NCBI RefSeq assembly: GCF_002770595.1
Contig: NZ_CP022986.1
Location: 3,534,001 to 3,598,000 of the forward strand
Reading direction: 5' to 3'
Source of the DNA: Chryseobacterium camelliae
GTDB taxonomy: Bacteria > Bacteroidota > Bacteroidia > Flavobacteriales > Weeksellaceae
DNA length: 64,000 nucleotides
A program made the position numbers and the translations under genes. Below are positions 1-9,155 of this stretch, one piece after another. The notes under the pieces were generated by a model. That model was not told the DNA's origin. It ran no database searches and was given only the letters and a program-made list of their open reading frames with translations. Within the stretch, counting starts at the first letter, position 1, and the number at the start of each line of letters is the position of its first letter.

Positions 1-1296
1 GGAATTTCCTAAATCTTTTACATTATGTGCAATAATAAAATAACTTAAAGCGATTAAAGCAAGACCCATTGCCTGTTTCATAGGAGAAACCGGCTCTTTT
101 CCTTTAGCTCTCAGTTTATCCCAGATCAGACTGAAAGGCACTGCCAGGATCACGACGAAAATCCCGTTGAAGATCTGCACCATGGAAGGCGGCATATTCC
201 AACCGAAGATGTTTCTGTCCGTCTGGTTATCAGCAATGAATGTCAATGAAGATCCAGCCTGTTCAAATGCTGCCCAGAAGAAGATGATAAAGAATGATAC
301 GATGTAGATGACCCATATCCTCTGTCTTTCCACTTTATTTTCTGCAGAAGACATGATCAGGAATGCAAGAGAAATACCTGCTGAATAAATGAACGGATAA
401 ATGATTCCTTTAATCAGCTGGCCCATTTCTACGGAATTGAACCCAAATTCTCCTACAAGGAGGTATCTGAACACAAAGAATAGCACGATAAAGATTACTG
501 CGGTAAATGCAAGAAACTTGTTGGAGAATTTAGCAGTCTGGGTTTCACCCTCTTCAAAATCCGCACTCGTATTGTTTTTTGGTAATCCTCCGATAGGCCT
601 TCCTTCAGGGGTTACTACATATTTATTTTTAAGAATAAAGAAAGTTACGGTTCCTACCACCATCGCGATAGAAGCGGCCAGGAATCCCCATTTGAAAGCA
701 AAAATATCCCTTACTCCTGTAGTGGCGTCCTTTACGTCACCTACGTATGGACAGATAAACTGGCCTAAGAATGCCCCGATATTGATTCCCATGTAAAAAA
801 TGGTGAATGCAGAGTCCAATTTTGATTTTTCCTGCTTAGGATAAAGGCTTCCCACCATAGAGGAAATATTAGGCTTGAAAAACCCGTTACCAAAGATAAT
901 AACGAACAGGGCAAGCCACATGATCATCTTAGCACTCCCAAGGTCAGCCGAAAAGCTGGATGCACTGATAAACAGCAAAAACTGCCCGATAGCCATTAAA
1001 GACCCACCGATCAGGATCGCATTCCTGTTTCCGATATATTTATCGGCAATAAAACCACCTAAAAGAGGCGTTAAATAACATAAAGCTAAAAATCCACCGT
1101 AAATGATTGCTGCATCTGCTTCTTTAATTAATAGGGAATTTACCATGAAGAGCGTCAACAGAGCTCTCATTCCATAAAAATTGAAACGCTCCCACATTTC
1201 TGTTCCAAAAAGCACCCATAAACCTTTCGGGTGTCTGGAACCTTTTTTCTCTACCCATTCATCCGGTTTCGGACTTAATGCTTCAGTATTATCCAT
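1..1296 (-). CDS. POT-family peptide MFS transporter (3' end cut by window edge)
   Basis: This is a proton-dependent oligopeptide transporter of the POT/PTR2 family, an inner-membrane carrier importing di- and tripeptides. The first 432 codons are present and the C-terminus lies beyond the left edge. Near the N-terminus is HPKGLWVLFGTEMWERFNFYG, which holds the POT E-x-x-E-R-F type motif, and further on GNGFFKPNISS and FYMGINIGAF are typical of the family. Many hydrophobic segments are visible. The ATG at 1296 lies about 28 bases after a TATATTTG -7 box. A paralogue follows on the same strand, so this is a tandem pair. Family assignment is firm; the exact substrate is inferred. Confidence 0.93.
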   Translation of the reverse strand, partial: MDNTEALSPKPDEWVEKKGSRHPKGLWVLFGTEMWERFNFYGMRALLTLFMVNSLLIKEADAAIIYGGFLALCYLTPLLGGFIADKYIGNRNAILIGGSLMAIGQFLLFISASSFSADLGSAKMIMWLALFVIIFGNGFFKPNISSMVGSLYPKQEKSKLDSAFTIFYMGINIGAFLGQFICPYVGDVKDATTGVRDIFAFKWGFLAASIAMVVGTVTFFILKNKYVVTPEGRPIGGLPKNNTSADFEEGETQTAKFSNKFLAFTAVIFIVLFFVFRYLLVGEFGFNSVEMGQLIKGIIYPFIYSAGISLAFLIMSSAENKVERQRIWVIYIVSFFIIFFWAAFEQAGSSLTFIADNQTDRNIFGWNMPPSMVQIFNGIFVVILAVPFSLIWDKLRAKGKEPVSPMKQAMGLALIALSYFIIAHNVKDLGNS

Positions 1297-1323
1297 TTTA
1301 TTGTTAATTTTTGTTAAGACTGA

Positions 1324-1331
1324 CAAATATA
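1324..1331 (-). promoter_or_regulatory. Promoter -7 box, POT gene
   Basis: TATATTTG on the minus strand fits the Bacteroidota -7 consensus TAnnTTTG and lies 28 bases before the ATG at 1296. Confidence 0.6.
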
Positions 1332-1370
1332 GTTTTTTTTGGGTTTTCAGCAAGGTTTAATTTTACAATT

Positions 1371-1401
1371 GCCAAAAAAAGCTGCAGAAGAGTCCTGCAG
1401 C
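1371..1401 (-). terminator. Rho-independent terminator after second POT gene
   Basis: A perfect 7-bp stem GCTGCAG/CTGCAGC with a 7-nt loop is followed, on the minus strand, by a run of seven T. It lies 27 bases past the stop of the gene ending at 1428. Confidence 0.85.
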
Positions 1402-1427
1402 CTGATTGATCATTGTATTGCTGAAGC

Positions 1428-3083
1428 TTAATGCCCTTTTTCCTTCATAATCCTGTTTAGTCTTTTCAGCATGGAAAGCCCTAATAATGTGGCAAATATC
1501 AGCAGCCCGAAATTTACCAGGAAGTAATTCATCTTATTGTCATAACTGTACCACGTACTTGCCAAGATCCCGGAAAGCTTATTACCCACCGAATTGGCCA
1601 GGAAAAAGCCGCCCATCATCAGCGCAGTAATCCTCGCCGGTGAAAGCTTGGATACAAATGACAACCCCATCGGGGAAAGGCAAAGTTCTCCTACAGTAAT
1701 AGCCCCATAACCGGCTACCAGCCACCAGGGAGATACTTTAACGGCACCGTTATCACCGGCTGCTACAGCAGCTACCATGACCAGGCATGATAAGGCTGAA
1801 ATAAACAGCCCTAAAACGATCTTCGTAGGGGTAAGCGGTTCTTTCCCTCTTTTTCTCAGGAAAGCCCAGACACCAACCACTACCGGTGTGAGGGCAATGA
1901 CCCAGAACGGATTGATGGATTGGAACAGTTCCGTATTATAGAGGTATACTTTCTTGTCAGGATTTTTCTCCAGTTCTGCACGCTGTTCGGGCGATATGTT
2001 TTTAAAATACACATCCTTTCCGGATTCCTTTATCGTCTTTCCGTCTTTGTCCTTTTGCGACTGGAACTGGTCATCGTAAACAGGGACTTCGCTGTTGGCA
2101 TAGCTCTTCCCATCTACCATATAAATGTTTTCGAGAGGTTTCTCCATTATGGCAGGAACGCTTCTGTCTGTATAATAATTAGCCCACCTCGTCAGAGCCG
2201 TTCCGTTCTGTTTGAAGACCGCCCAGAAAAACATACTGATCATGAATACTGAAAGTAAAGCACCGATGGAAGATTTTTCTTCAGGCTTTGCTTTGAAATA
2301 CAGTGAGGCATAAAAGTAAATAACGGGAATACAGGCAAAAATAAAGGCATCCGTACTGTCACTCCCGAAAATATTTCCTGGGATGAACCATCCTCCCGCT
2401 CCGAAAAGAATAGCCGGTAAAAATACCTTCAAAAGGATTTCAGACAGCTTCGTATCGCCATCCTGCACAGGCTTCATCTGCGCTGCGTGAATATAATGTT
2501 TCCTGCCGACCGTAAATATAACGAGCCCGACTAACATTCCGACACCTGCGGTAATAAAAGCTTCGCCCCAGCCGAATTTATTCCGCATAAATGCCGCAAT
2601 AATATTACAGATGAAAGCCCCGATATTGATTCCCATATAAAAAATGTTATATCCGGAATCCTTATTGGCCTTGTATGGCTCTTCAGAATACAGGTTCCCC
2701 AGAAGAGTGGAAATGGTAGGCTTGAAAAAGCCGTTCCCGATAATAATTAATGCGAGGGAACTGTAGAATAAGGTAAGATCTTTGAAAACACCCATTCCGA
2801 TATATCCGGCAGCCATCAGGATACCGCCTAAGTATATTGATTTGATATATCCTAAGACCCGGTCAGCCAGAAATCCTCCGATGAAAGGAGTGAGATAGGT
2901 CAGGGCAATATAGGTTCCGAAAATGTCGTCAGCCGTTTTATCCGGAAGCCCGAGGCCACCTTTCAGGCCGGTAGGTTCAATAACGTACAGAACGAAGATT
3001 CCAAGGATCAGGTAATACCCGAAACGCTCCCACATTTCCGTAAAAAAGAGGAATGGCAGCCCTTTAGGATGTTTGATTTTCAT
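1428..3083 (-). CDS. POT-family peptide MFS transporter
   Basis: This 551-residue polytopic membrane protein is a second POT/PTR2 proton-coupled peptide transporter. It begins MKIKHPKGLPFLFFTEMWER, carrying the E-x-x-E-R-F signature, and has GNGFFKPTISTLLGN and FYMGINIGAFICN in the first half. A hydrophilic insert around residues 310-380 (charged, Lys- and Asp-rich) separates the later helices, as in other bacteroidotal POT proteins. The frame extends upstream to a TTG at 3098, but a TATATTTG -7 box at 3105-3112 puts the transcript start near that codon, so the ATG at 3083 is preferred. It is adjacent to another POT gene and to a dipeptidyl-peptidase, consistent with peptide scavenging. Confidence 0.93.
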   Translation of the reverse strand: MKIKHPKGLPFLFFTEMWERFGYYLILGIFVLYVIEPTGLKGGLGLPDKTADDIFGTYIALTYLTPFIGGFLADRVLGYIKSIYLGGILMAAGYIGMGVFKDLTLFYSSLALIIIGNGFFKPTISTLLGNLYSEEPYKANKDSGYNIFYMGINIGAFICNIIAAFMRNKFGWGEAFITAGVGMLVGLVIFTVGRKHYIHAAQMKPVQDGDTKLSEILLKVFLPAILFGAGGWFIPGNIFGSDSTDAFIFACIPVIYFYASLYFKAKPEEKSSIGALLSVFMISMFFWAVFKQNGTALTRWANYYTDRSVPAIMEKPLENIYMVDGKSYANSEVPVYDDQFQSQKDKDGKTIKESGKDVYFKNISPEQRAELEKNPDKKVYLYNTELFQSINPFWVIALTPVVVGVWAFLRKRGKEPLTPTKIVLGLFISALSCLVMVAAVAAGDNGAVKVSPWWLVAGYGAITVGELCLSPMGLSFVSKLSPARITALMMGGFFLANSVGNKLSGILASTWYSYDNKMNYFLVNFGLLIFATLLGLSMLKRLNRIMKEKGH

Positions 3084-3104
3084 AGATGTAAATTTCAAAT
3101 TTCA

Positions 3105-3112
3105 CAAATATA
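3105..3112 (-). promoter_or_regulatory. Promoter -7 box, second POT gene
   Basis: TATATTTG on the minus strand matches TAnnTTTG and lies 21 bases before the ATG at 3083. It argues against the TTG at 3098 as the start. Confidence 0.6.
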
Positions 3113-3264
3113 GAATTTTAAAAATAATAATTGAATTTGGGTAACTTTGAATACCATAAAGATGAGAAAATGGAAATTACGTTAAAATATTTAGAAGTTT
3201 AAAGTCATTTTTGTTAAAATATATTTGAGGGAAACCATAAATGTAGGATGTAAAGTTAAAAACT

Positions 3265-3300
3265 GAAAATCCGAATCTTACATGTAAGATTCGGATTTTT
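3265..3300 (-). terminator. Terminator after the S9 peptidase gene
   Basis: A perfect palindrome of about 16 bp per arm (AAATCCGAATCTTACA and its complement) lies just past the stop at 3320. On the minus strand it is followed by TTTT, CAG and another T run. Confidence 0.75.
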
Positions 3301-3319
3301 TATAGTTCAATTTATCAGG

Positions 3320-5449
3320 TTATAAATTTTCCAGGATAAAATTGGTCATTTTCTGGTACAACTGAGGTCTTGTATATCCTCCGTAGATCCCGTGGTTTTT
3401 ATCCGGGTATGCCATGAAATCAAACTGTTTCCTGTTTTGGATCAATGCTTCAGAGAATTCCATGGAATTCTGGAAATGTACATTGTCATCTGCCGTTCCG
3501 TGGATCAGAAGGAATTTACCTTTCATTAAACTGGCATATTCAGTAGGGGAGTTCTTATCATATCCGTCAGCATTTTCCTGCGGAGTCCTTAAGAATCTTT
3601 CGGTATATACGGAATCATAATACCTCCAGTTGGTCACCGGAGCCACTGCGATTCCCATTTTAAAGACATCGGCGCCTTTCGTCATGGCAAGGCTGGTCAT
3701 GTACCCGCCGAAGCTCCATCCAAACATTCCAATCCTGGTTTTATCGATATAAGACTGGTTCCCGAACCATTTGGCAGCGGTGATCTGGTCTTCAATTTCG
3801 TACTTTCCTAAATTCATATAGGTGACCTTTTTGAACTTAGCACCTTTATATCCGGTTCCGCGTCCGTCCACACAGGCCACGATATACCCTTTCTGTACCA
3901 GGTGATTGAACCACAATGTATTACCGATATCCCATGAATTGGATACCTGCTGGGATCCCGGTCCTGAATACTGATACATGAAAAGTGGGTATTTCTTTTT
4001 CGGATCGAAGTTTTTAGGCTTCATGATCCATGCATTCATCTGATCGCCGACCGCATTAGGTATGGTAATAAATTCTTTATCCACAAAGTTGTCCGCTTTT
4101 AGTTTCTGAAGCTGCTCATTATTATTCTGAAGCTCCTTCACCACTTTTCCGCTGCCGTCTTTCAGAACGAATGTATACGGGCTTGCAGCGGTAGAAGAAG
4201 TTTCGATAAAATAATTGTAATTCTTGCTGAAGCTTGCAGAATTGTTACCGTCAGGTCTGGAAATCAGCTGGGACTTTCCGTTTTCGATATTGATTTTGGA
4301 AACCACCTTGTTGATGCTTCCTTTTTCCGTTGTCTGAACGTAAATTTCCTTTGATTTCGGATTGTAACCATAGTAATCTGTAATTTCCCAATTGCCCTTG
4401 GTAACCTGTTTTTTAAGCTTACCCTCTTTGTCATACCAATACAGGTGACGGTTACCGTCTCTTTCAGATGCCCAAAGGAAAGAATCATCTTCCAGGAACT
4501 CAAGGGTCGGATTATCGGTATCGATCCATTTTTCATCCGTCTCGGTAAAGAGCTTCTGAACCGCTCCGGTTTTGGTATTCACTTTCAGGATATCAGAAGC
4601 ATTCTGTATCCTTTGGGAAGTAATGAGAACAATTTCATCGGCTTTAGCCGTCTGGAATACATTGGCAATATAATAGTTTTTGAAGGCCCCAAGATTTACC
4701 GGGATGGTTTTTCCGGTATCTAAACGGTACAGCTGTGCAGATACGACAGAGTTATTTTCTCCCGCCTTAGGGTATTTATAACGCATTTCCGTAGGGTAAA
4801 GCGTTTTCCCGTAAATAGGAATGTATATTTCCGGAACCTGGCTTTCATCCGATTTAACGAAAACGATGGCATCAGAATTTTTGGTCCATTCATACTGTCT
4901 CGCATGCCCGAATTCTTCTTCATATACCCAGTCGGCTAAACCGTTGATGATAGCATTTTTCTTACCGTCTGTAGTGATCTGGGTAATTTTACCGGTATTC
5001 AGGTCCTGGCAAAATAAATTATTATCTGAAATAAAGGCGACTTTTGAAGCATCCGGGGAAAACCTTGGCTCCTGAACGGTATTCCCGTTATTCAGGCTCG
5101 TTACCTTACCAGATTTCAGGTCTTTTACCTCGAATTTTCCCAGAAAAGAATGGCGGTAGATCGGCTGGCTCTCTTTCAGCAAAAGGATTTTGGATTCGTC
5201 ATCGGAGAACTCGTAACTCTCAAACTGGCCGTCAATGATATTTCCTTCCTTCTGGGAATTCTTATATGAATATTTGGCAATTCCGGTTGGTTCGATTACC
5301 AGGTAGTTTTCACCGTTCTTCATGGAAGTGATCCCGGCAATGCCTTTCCCGCGGTAGTATCCTGAATAAATTTTATCTAAAGTGATTTCCTGTGCCGACA
5401 GGCTGTGAAAAGCAGCAGCAAGACTAAGGGTCAAGAATATTTTTTTCAT
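3320..5449 (-). CDS. S9 family peptidase, dipeptidyl-peptidase IV-like
   Basis: This exported serine peptidase of the prolyl oligopeptidase family S9 most likely removes N-terminal dipeptides in the periplasm. The 709-residue product has a signal peptide (MKKIFLTLSLAAAFHSLSAQ), an N-terminal DPP IV beta-propeller region and a C-terminal alpha/beta-hydrolase domain. The nucleophile is Ser579 in GWSFGGYM; the Asp in HGTADDNVH and the His in DKNHGIYGG complete the triad. The propeller contains YEEEFGHARQYEW, resembling the Glu-Glu substrate-binding motif of DPP IV. The frame runs 6 codons further upstream, but a TATATTTG box at 5475-5482 and the signal peptide favour 5449. The two POT transporters downstream could import its dipeptide products. 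Confidence 0.93.
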   Translation of the reverse strand: MKKIFLTLSLAAAFHSLSAQEITLDKIYSGYYRGKGIAGITSMKNGENYLVIEPTGIAKYSYKNSQKEGNIIDGQFESYEFSDDESKILLLKESQPIYRHSFLGKFEVKDLKSGKVTSLNNGNTVQEPRFSPDASKVAFISDNNLFCQDLNTGKITQITTDGKKNAIINGLADWVYEEEFGHARQYEWTKNSDAIVFVKSDESQVPEIYIPIYGKTLYPTEMRYKYPKAGENNSVVSAQLYRLDTGKTIPVNLGAFKNYYIANVFQTAKADEIVLITSQRIQNASDILKVNTKTGAVQKLFTETDEKWIDTDNPTLEFLEDDSFLWASERDGNRHLYWYDKEGKLKKQVTKGNWEITDYYGYNPKSKEIYVQTTEKGSINKVVSKINIENGKSQLISRPDGNNSASFSKNYNYFIETSSTAASPYTFVLKDGSGKVVKELQNNNEQLQKLKADNFVDKEFITIPNAVGDQMNAWIMKPKNFDPKKKYPLFMYQYSGPGSQQVSNSWDIGNTLWFNHLVQKGYIVACVDGRGTGYKGAKFKKVTYMNLGKYEIEDQITAAKWFGNQSYIDKTRIGMFGWSFGGYMTSLAMTKGADVFKMGIAVAPVTNWRYYDSVYTERFLRTPQENADGYDKNSPTEYASLMKGKFLLIHGTADDNVHFQNSMEFSEALIQNRKQFDFMAYPDKNHGIYGGYTRPQLYQKMTNFILENL

Positions 5450-5474
5450 TCTAAATTCTAATATCATAAAGCAC

Positions 5475-5482
5475 CAAATATA
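5475..5482 (-). promoter_or_regulatory. Promoter -7 box, S9 peptidase
   Basis: TATATTTG on the minus strand matches the TAnnTTTG consensus, 25 bases before the ATG at 5449. Confidence 0.6.
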
Positions 5483-5494
5483 GTGATTTTTACA

Positions 5495-5520
5495 AGAAAA
5501 AAGCCGGCAATGATGCCGGC
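5495..5520 (-). terminator. Rho-independent terminator
   Basis: GCCGGC/GCCGGC stem with a 6-nt loop, followed on the minus strand by TTTTTT. It ends the two-gene operon that reads from 8115 to 5537. Confidence 0.85.
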
Positions 5521-5536
5521 CTGATCCTGATGGAAA

Positions 5537-6925
5537 TTATTGATTCCAGTTGTAGGCACTTTTTACGTTAAGCCTGCCTTCTCCGGATTTTCTCAGGTAG
5601 ATTACCCGGTCAGACTCCGGAATATATTTGATGGAGGTCAGTACAGGAGAGCCGGAACGTTCCCCGTTTTCAGAATTATTGTAGAGACTGATGGCCTTCT
5701 TTTTATCGGTTACTACATTTCCTATCGCGTAGGGCTGAAGGGTATCTTCATTGGCGAAGAAATAGCCTTTATTATCTTTCATGAAATACCCGATCTTCCC
5801 TGACGGTGTTGCGGTAGTGCTGACGGCAGTTCCGTCTGAGTTAAGAGTAAACCACTGGCCCGGACCGTATGAAATAATGGGGTCCGGAAAACGGTTGGAA
5901 GGTGTGGATGGCGGCATTGTTTTGTTAACGTCATATCCGAACAGGTATGTTTTACCGTTATTGGCCTGTACAGCACTGATTTCTACTCCGGACATCGTAG
6001 TATTGCCTCTGTATTCGGAGAATTCGCTCATAACGATATTGCCGTTCTGCAGGTTGATGAAAGCCATATCCCCGAAGTTGCTCTGGTTGATCCTTACGCC
6101 GGTAAAATATCCGAATGATACCAGGTAATCCTGGTCGTTGATGGAAACCGGAGTCAGGGTTTTTAAAATCAGTTTTTCCTTTAAGGGAATATCCTGTTCA
6201 CCCTGAGCAGAAACATAGACCAGCTTTGAGGATTCTTTCCAGCCGGTGGATTTTCTTAAGATCAAAACCCTCCCGGAATTGGTTACAGCCGCATCAGCTT
6301 CCATATAATCCGTATCAAGCGTGATTTCTTTATCCCATTTTCTGGACAGGGTAGAGAGGTCAATCACGATATTATCAATGGTATTGGCTGTCTTTTTAGA
6401 AACAGACCGGTCGTTGATGATGGCAGCATATTTCCCGTTCTGTGAAAACCTCATATAGGTGGTTCCCTGTTTCATGCCTCCTTCCGTAAAAAGCTTGGCA
6501 ATGCTGGTCGTGGTAAAATTATTGTCCTTTTTGTTGAAAACATGCTGGAAGATTTCTTTCCTGTTATTCCGGGTTTCCAGTTCTTCCGTAAACACAACGA
6601 ACTGGTCTTTGCCAATCTCAGCTGATCCCAGATAATTGTGCAGGACACCATTGGTTTTATTGGCATAATCCTTAATATAGGTATCAATCAGGTTTCCGTT
6701 CTGATCGAGTTTCCTCATGATGATTTTCTTATGCGGATAACTGCTGTAGCCGTCTTCATTGATATCGCTGAAAACATATTGGTTATAGTCATCACACAGG
6801 ACAAGCTTGATGTCCTTTTCGTATTTGGAGTTGTATTCGAAATTGTCGCCGTACACAAATTTCTTATCCTGACCGAAAGCGATAGCGCTCATTAGGGCCA
6901 GTGAAAGGATCAATGTTTTTTTCAT
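5537..6925 (-). CDS. Secreted protein of unknown function (462 aa)
   Basis: No family was recognised. The product begins with a clear signal peptide (MKKTLILSLALMSAIAFGQ) and the rest is soluble, rich in Asp, Asn, Thr and aromatic residues, with alternating short hydrophobic strands that suggest a beta-rich, possibly propeller-like fold. No lipobox or type IX sorting domain is obvious. It starts 8 bases after the stop of the gene ending at 6934 and is followed by a strong terminator, so the two genes almost certainly form one transcript. A periplasmic or surface role is inferred from the signal peptide only. Confidence 0.8.
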   Translation of the reverse strand: MKKTLILSLALMSAIAFGQDKKFVYGDNFEYNSKYEKDIKLVLCDDYNQYVFSDINEDGYSSYPHKKIIMRKLDQNGNLIDTYIKDYANKTNGVLHNYLGSAEIGKDQFVVFTEELETRNNRKEIFQHVFNKKDNNFTTTSIAKLFTEGGMKQGTTYMRFSQNGKYAAIINDRSVSKKTANTIDNIVIDLSTLSRKWDKEITLDTDYMEADAAVTNSGRVLILRKSTGWKESSKLVYVSAQGEQDIPLKEKLILKTLTPVSINDQDYLVSFGYFTGVRINQSNFGDMAFINLQNGNIVMSEFSEYRGNTTMSGVEISAVQANNGKTYLFGYDVNKTMPPSTPSNRFPDPIISYGPGQWFTLNSDGTAVSTTATPSGKIGYFMKDNKGYFFANEDTLQPYAIGNVVTDKKKAISLYNNSENGERSGSPVLTSIKYIPESDRVIYLRKSGEGRLNVKSAYNWNQ

Positions 6926-6933
6926 AGTATCGA

Positions 6934-8115
6934 TTAGTTATAAATTTTCTGTTCAAGTCCTTTCAGTTCATAGTTTTGGTCAAAAGAAAGCTTCATGTCT
7001 ACCAGGTGCTCCTGCATTTCATTCAGGTATTTTTCAGCTTCCGCCTTTTTACCCATGGCTAGGTTCAGGCGGATGAGGTTCATATAGAGATATGCTGCAA
7101 TCTTAGCATTATAGGCTGCTTTTTTATCTTCATAATTGATTTTTTTAAGCGCATCTTTCCATAAAGCAACCCCTTTGTCCATATTTTCAAGGGCAGCTTT
7201 ATTAGGAGTGTAATCCGGTCTTGCCTGCAACTTCTTCAGGTTTGTGGTTACATAAATGGACGCTTTCTCCAGGTCATCGTATTCTCCTTTGTTCTTTACC
7301 GTTTCCAGCTTTACCGTAGAATTGATCTTGGAATAGCCGAAGTTATCTGCCAGGATTTCGTTGATCTTGTTCATCACCTTCTGAAGGTATGCTCTCTCAT
7401 GGTCACTCAGGTTGATTTCATTGGTAGGCGAAGAGGCAACTTCTTCAAAGTCTGAGAAAAGGGTTTTATCGATCTTCACAACGCCGTTCTGCTTTACTAC
7501 CAGCTTGGTAGGCTGGCTGGCAAAAGTTTTACCCGCATTATCCTGAAAGTTGGTCCGTTCCATATTGATGGAAATGTCAACGGCATTTCCGCCTCTTGAA
7601 AAACCGTCGATATTAACCTGTGAAGCCAGGACTTTATTGTCTACAATGAGGGCAGTTCTGAGATCGGGATCGCGGTATACCGGCTTTTGGGGAACGTTGA
7701 GCTGCGGGCGTGAAGGAAGTCTGAGCACCGGGGGCATGGCATTCATGGCAATTTTTTCCACAGCTTTCATTTTATTGTACTGCTCAGATTCTGTTTTGTA
7801 CTTTTCGGTAAGTTTTTTTACTTCCGCTTCATAATCCTTGAGCCTTTCCTCATGCTGCAATTTGGCATCCTGTACGCTCTGATCGTAGTTGTCTACCTGC
7901 TTCTGGAACTTTTCCTTCGCTTCTTTGATTACATCTTCTTTCGTCATGTTATACGGTGAATTCACCACTACAGAAAAATTTCTGCTTTGTGAATCTACCG
8001 GATTAGCAGGCTCTTTTAAAAGCTGGAAGGTTACCTGTTCCGAATCGATCCTCTGGGCATACCCCAAGGTAGCAACCGATAAAAATAAAACGGATAAGAT
8101 AGAGTTGTATTTCAT
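6934..8115 (-). CDS. Secreted coiled-coil protein of unknown function (393 aa)
   Basis: No family was recognised. It has a signal peptide (MKYNSILSVLFLSVATLGYAQ), a charged coiled-coil-like stretch at roughly residues 60-125 (many Lys and Glu), a Pro-rich linker with PPVLRLPSRPQLNVPQKP, a middle beta-rich part and a C-terminal helical part with TPR-like features such as AAYLYMNLIRLNLAMGKK. It is the first gene of a two-gene operon with the secreted protein at 5537-6925; a TAAATTTG -7 box lies at 8133-8140. The helical repeats suggest protein-protein contacts in the periplasm, which is inference. Confidence 0.8.
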   Translation of the reverse strand: MKYNSILSVLFLSVATLGYAQRIDSEQVTFQLLKEPANPVDSQSRNFSVVVNSPYNMTKEDVIKEAKEKFQKQVDNYDQSVQDAKLQHEERLKDYEAEVKKLTEKYKTESEQYNKMKAVEKIAMNAMPPVLRLPSRPQLNVPQKPVYRDPDLRTALIVDNKVLASQVNIDGFSRGGNAVDISINMERTNFQDNAGKTFASQPTKLVVKQNGVVKIDKTLFSDFEEVASSPTNEINLSDHERAYLQKVMNKINEILADNFGYSKINSTVKLETVKNKGEYDDLEKASIYVTTNLKKLQARPDYTPNKAALENMDKGVALWKDALKKINYEDKKAAYNAKIAAYLYMNLIRLNLAMGKKAEAEKYLNEMQEHLVDMKLSFDQNYELKGLEQKIYN

Positions 8116-8132
8116 GCTTAAAATTTAGTCTG

Positions 8133-8140
8133 CAAATTTA
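8133..8140 (-). promoter_or_regulatory. Promoter -7 box for secreted-protein operon
   Basis: TAAATTTG on the minus strand fits TAnnTTTG and lies 17 bases before the ATG at 8115. Confidence 0.55.
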
Positions 8141-8309
8141 ATTTTTTTTCAATACTAACCTAATTATAATTATTATTTTATTTTAAATGTGTATTTCTAT
8201 TGAATTATGTGCAAATCCCTTCATGTTGAAAAGTGTTACTGTGAAACAAAATCCAATGTTTGGCAAAAAAATTGAATATTCATTTACATAACATATTCAA
8301 ATAATAATT

Positions 8310-8783
8310 ATGGAAACGAATGACTACGACCAGAAGCTGAACAAATACGAACTGGAAGACCAGGCCATCTATACAGGATTCTCAAGTTTTGAAGATGCAG
8401 AAAGGTATTCCCGGGAGAAAAACGGAAAACTGGTGGAAGTAAGCTTTAAAGACGGAAATGATAATCCTCAGATTACAGATGAAGCTCAGCTGATCGATAA
8501 AAAACTTCATTATTTTGTAGTTGCAGGGGACGAATATAAATTTATTCATTCTTCAGACCCTGGATTCAGGGATTATGCCGATGAATTGCAGAAAATAAAA
8601 GCTAAAATGCGCGAGGATGCACCTGACGAGCGGTACCTGGCCAATTTTGAGATAGAAAATTCAGAAGACCCGATTATCGTGATCAAAAATGATCATTTTG
8701 AATCGGTAACTTCAAGAGAGCGTTCAAAATACCTGAAGCAAGCTAAGGTATATGAAATAGGAGTTGCCATATCCAAATCTTAA
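8310..8783 (+). CDS. Hypothetical cytoplasmic protein (157 aa)
   Basis: No family was recognised. The product is acidic and soluble, with no signal peptide or membrane segment. It starts METNDYDQKLNKYELEDQAI and contains two stretches that read like small alpha/beta units. The ATG follows an AT-rich leader. The DUF6496-like gene starts only 10 bases after the stop and a terminator follows that gene, so the two form a short operon. Function unknown. Confidence 0.75.
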   Translation: METNDYDQKLNKYELEDQAIYTGFSSFEDAERYSREKNGKLVEVSFKDGNDNPQITDEAQLIDKKLHYFVVAGDEYKFIHSSDPGFRDYADELQKIKAKMREDAPDERYLANFEIENSEDPIIVIKNDHFESVTSRERSKYLKQAKVYEIGVAISKS

Positions 8784-8793
8784 AATCAACATC

Positions 8794-8991
8794 ATGAGCA
8801 CTAAGAAATATTCAGACAAAGCTCAGGAAAAAGTGGAAAAAGTAATGCACGAGTTCAAGGAGGGAAAATTAAAGTCCTCTTCCGGAGACCAGGTGAAAAG
8901 CAGGAAACAAGCCATAGCAATCGGCATTTCCGAAGCAAGAGAAGAAGGACTCAAAGCTCCTTCTAAAAATAAGAAAAGCAAAGACAAGTAG
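8794..8991 (+). CDS. DUF6496-like small basic protein (65 aa)
   Basis: This very short, Lys-rich protein contains KSRKQAIAIGISEAREEG, which I recognise as the core of the small DUF6496 family of unknown role. The frame opens upstream at 8764 inside the previous gene, but the ATG at 8794 (MSTKKYSDKAQEKV) sits 10 bases after the previous stop and is the natural start. The strongly basic tail (KNKKSKDK) might contact nucleic acid; that is a guess. Confidence 0.78.
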   Translation: MSTKKYSDKAQEKVEKVMHEFKEGKLKSSSGDQVKSRKQAIAIGISEAREEGLKAPSKNKKSKDK

Positions 8992-8994
8992 TAT

Positions 8995-9023
8995 AAAGCC
9001 GCTCATAATTTGAGCGGTTTTTT
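8995..9023 (+). terminator. Rho-independent terminator
   Basis: CCGCTCA/TGAGCGG 7-bp stem with a 5-nt loop followed by TTTTTT, directly after the stop of the DUF6496-like gene. Confidence 0.88.
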
Positions 9024-9106
9024 AATGTATAGTGTTCAGTGATAAGATGTGTATAACTATACATTAGAATTAATATACCTTTAACAGCACCATAAAGGTT
9101 TTTGGA

Positions 9107-9114
9107 TATATTTG
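9107..9114 (+). promoter_or_regulatory. Promoter -7 box for the ECF sigma gene
   Basis: TATATTTG followed by CG matches TAnnTTTG exactly. It lies inside the possible upstream extension of the sigma-factor frame (TTG at 9102), so translation should begin downstream, at the ATG at 9156. Confidence 0.6.
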
Positions 9115-9155
9115 CGAAAAATAACAATACTGAGTATTACTTATTTCAGGATTGG

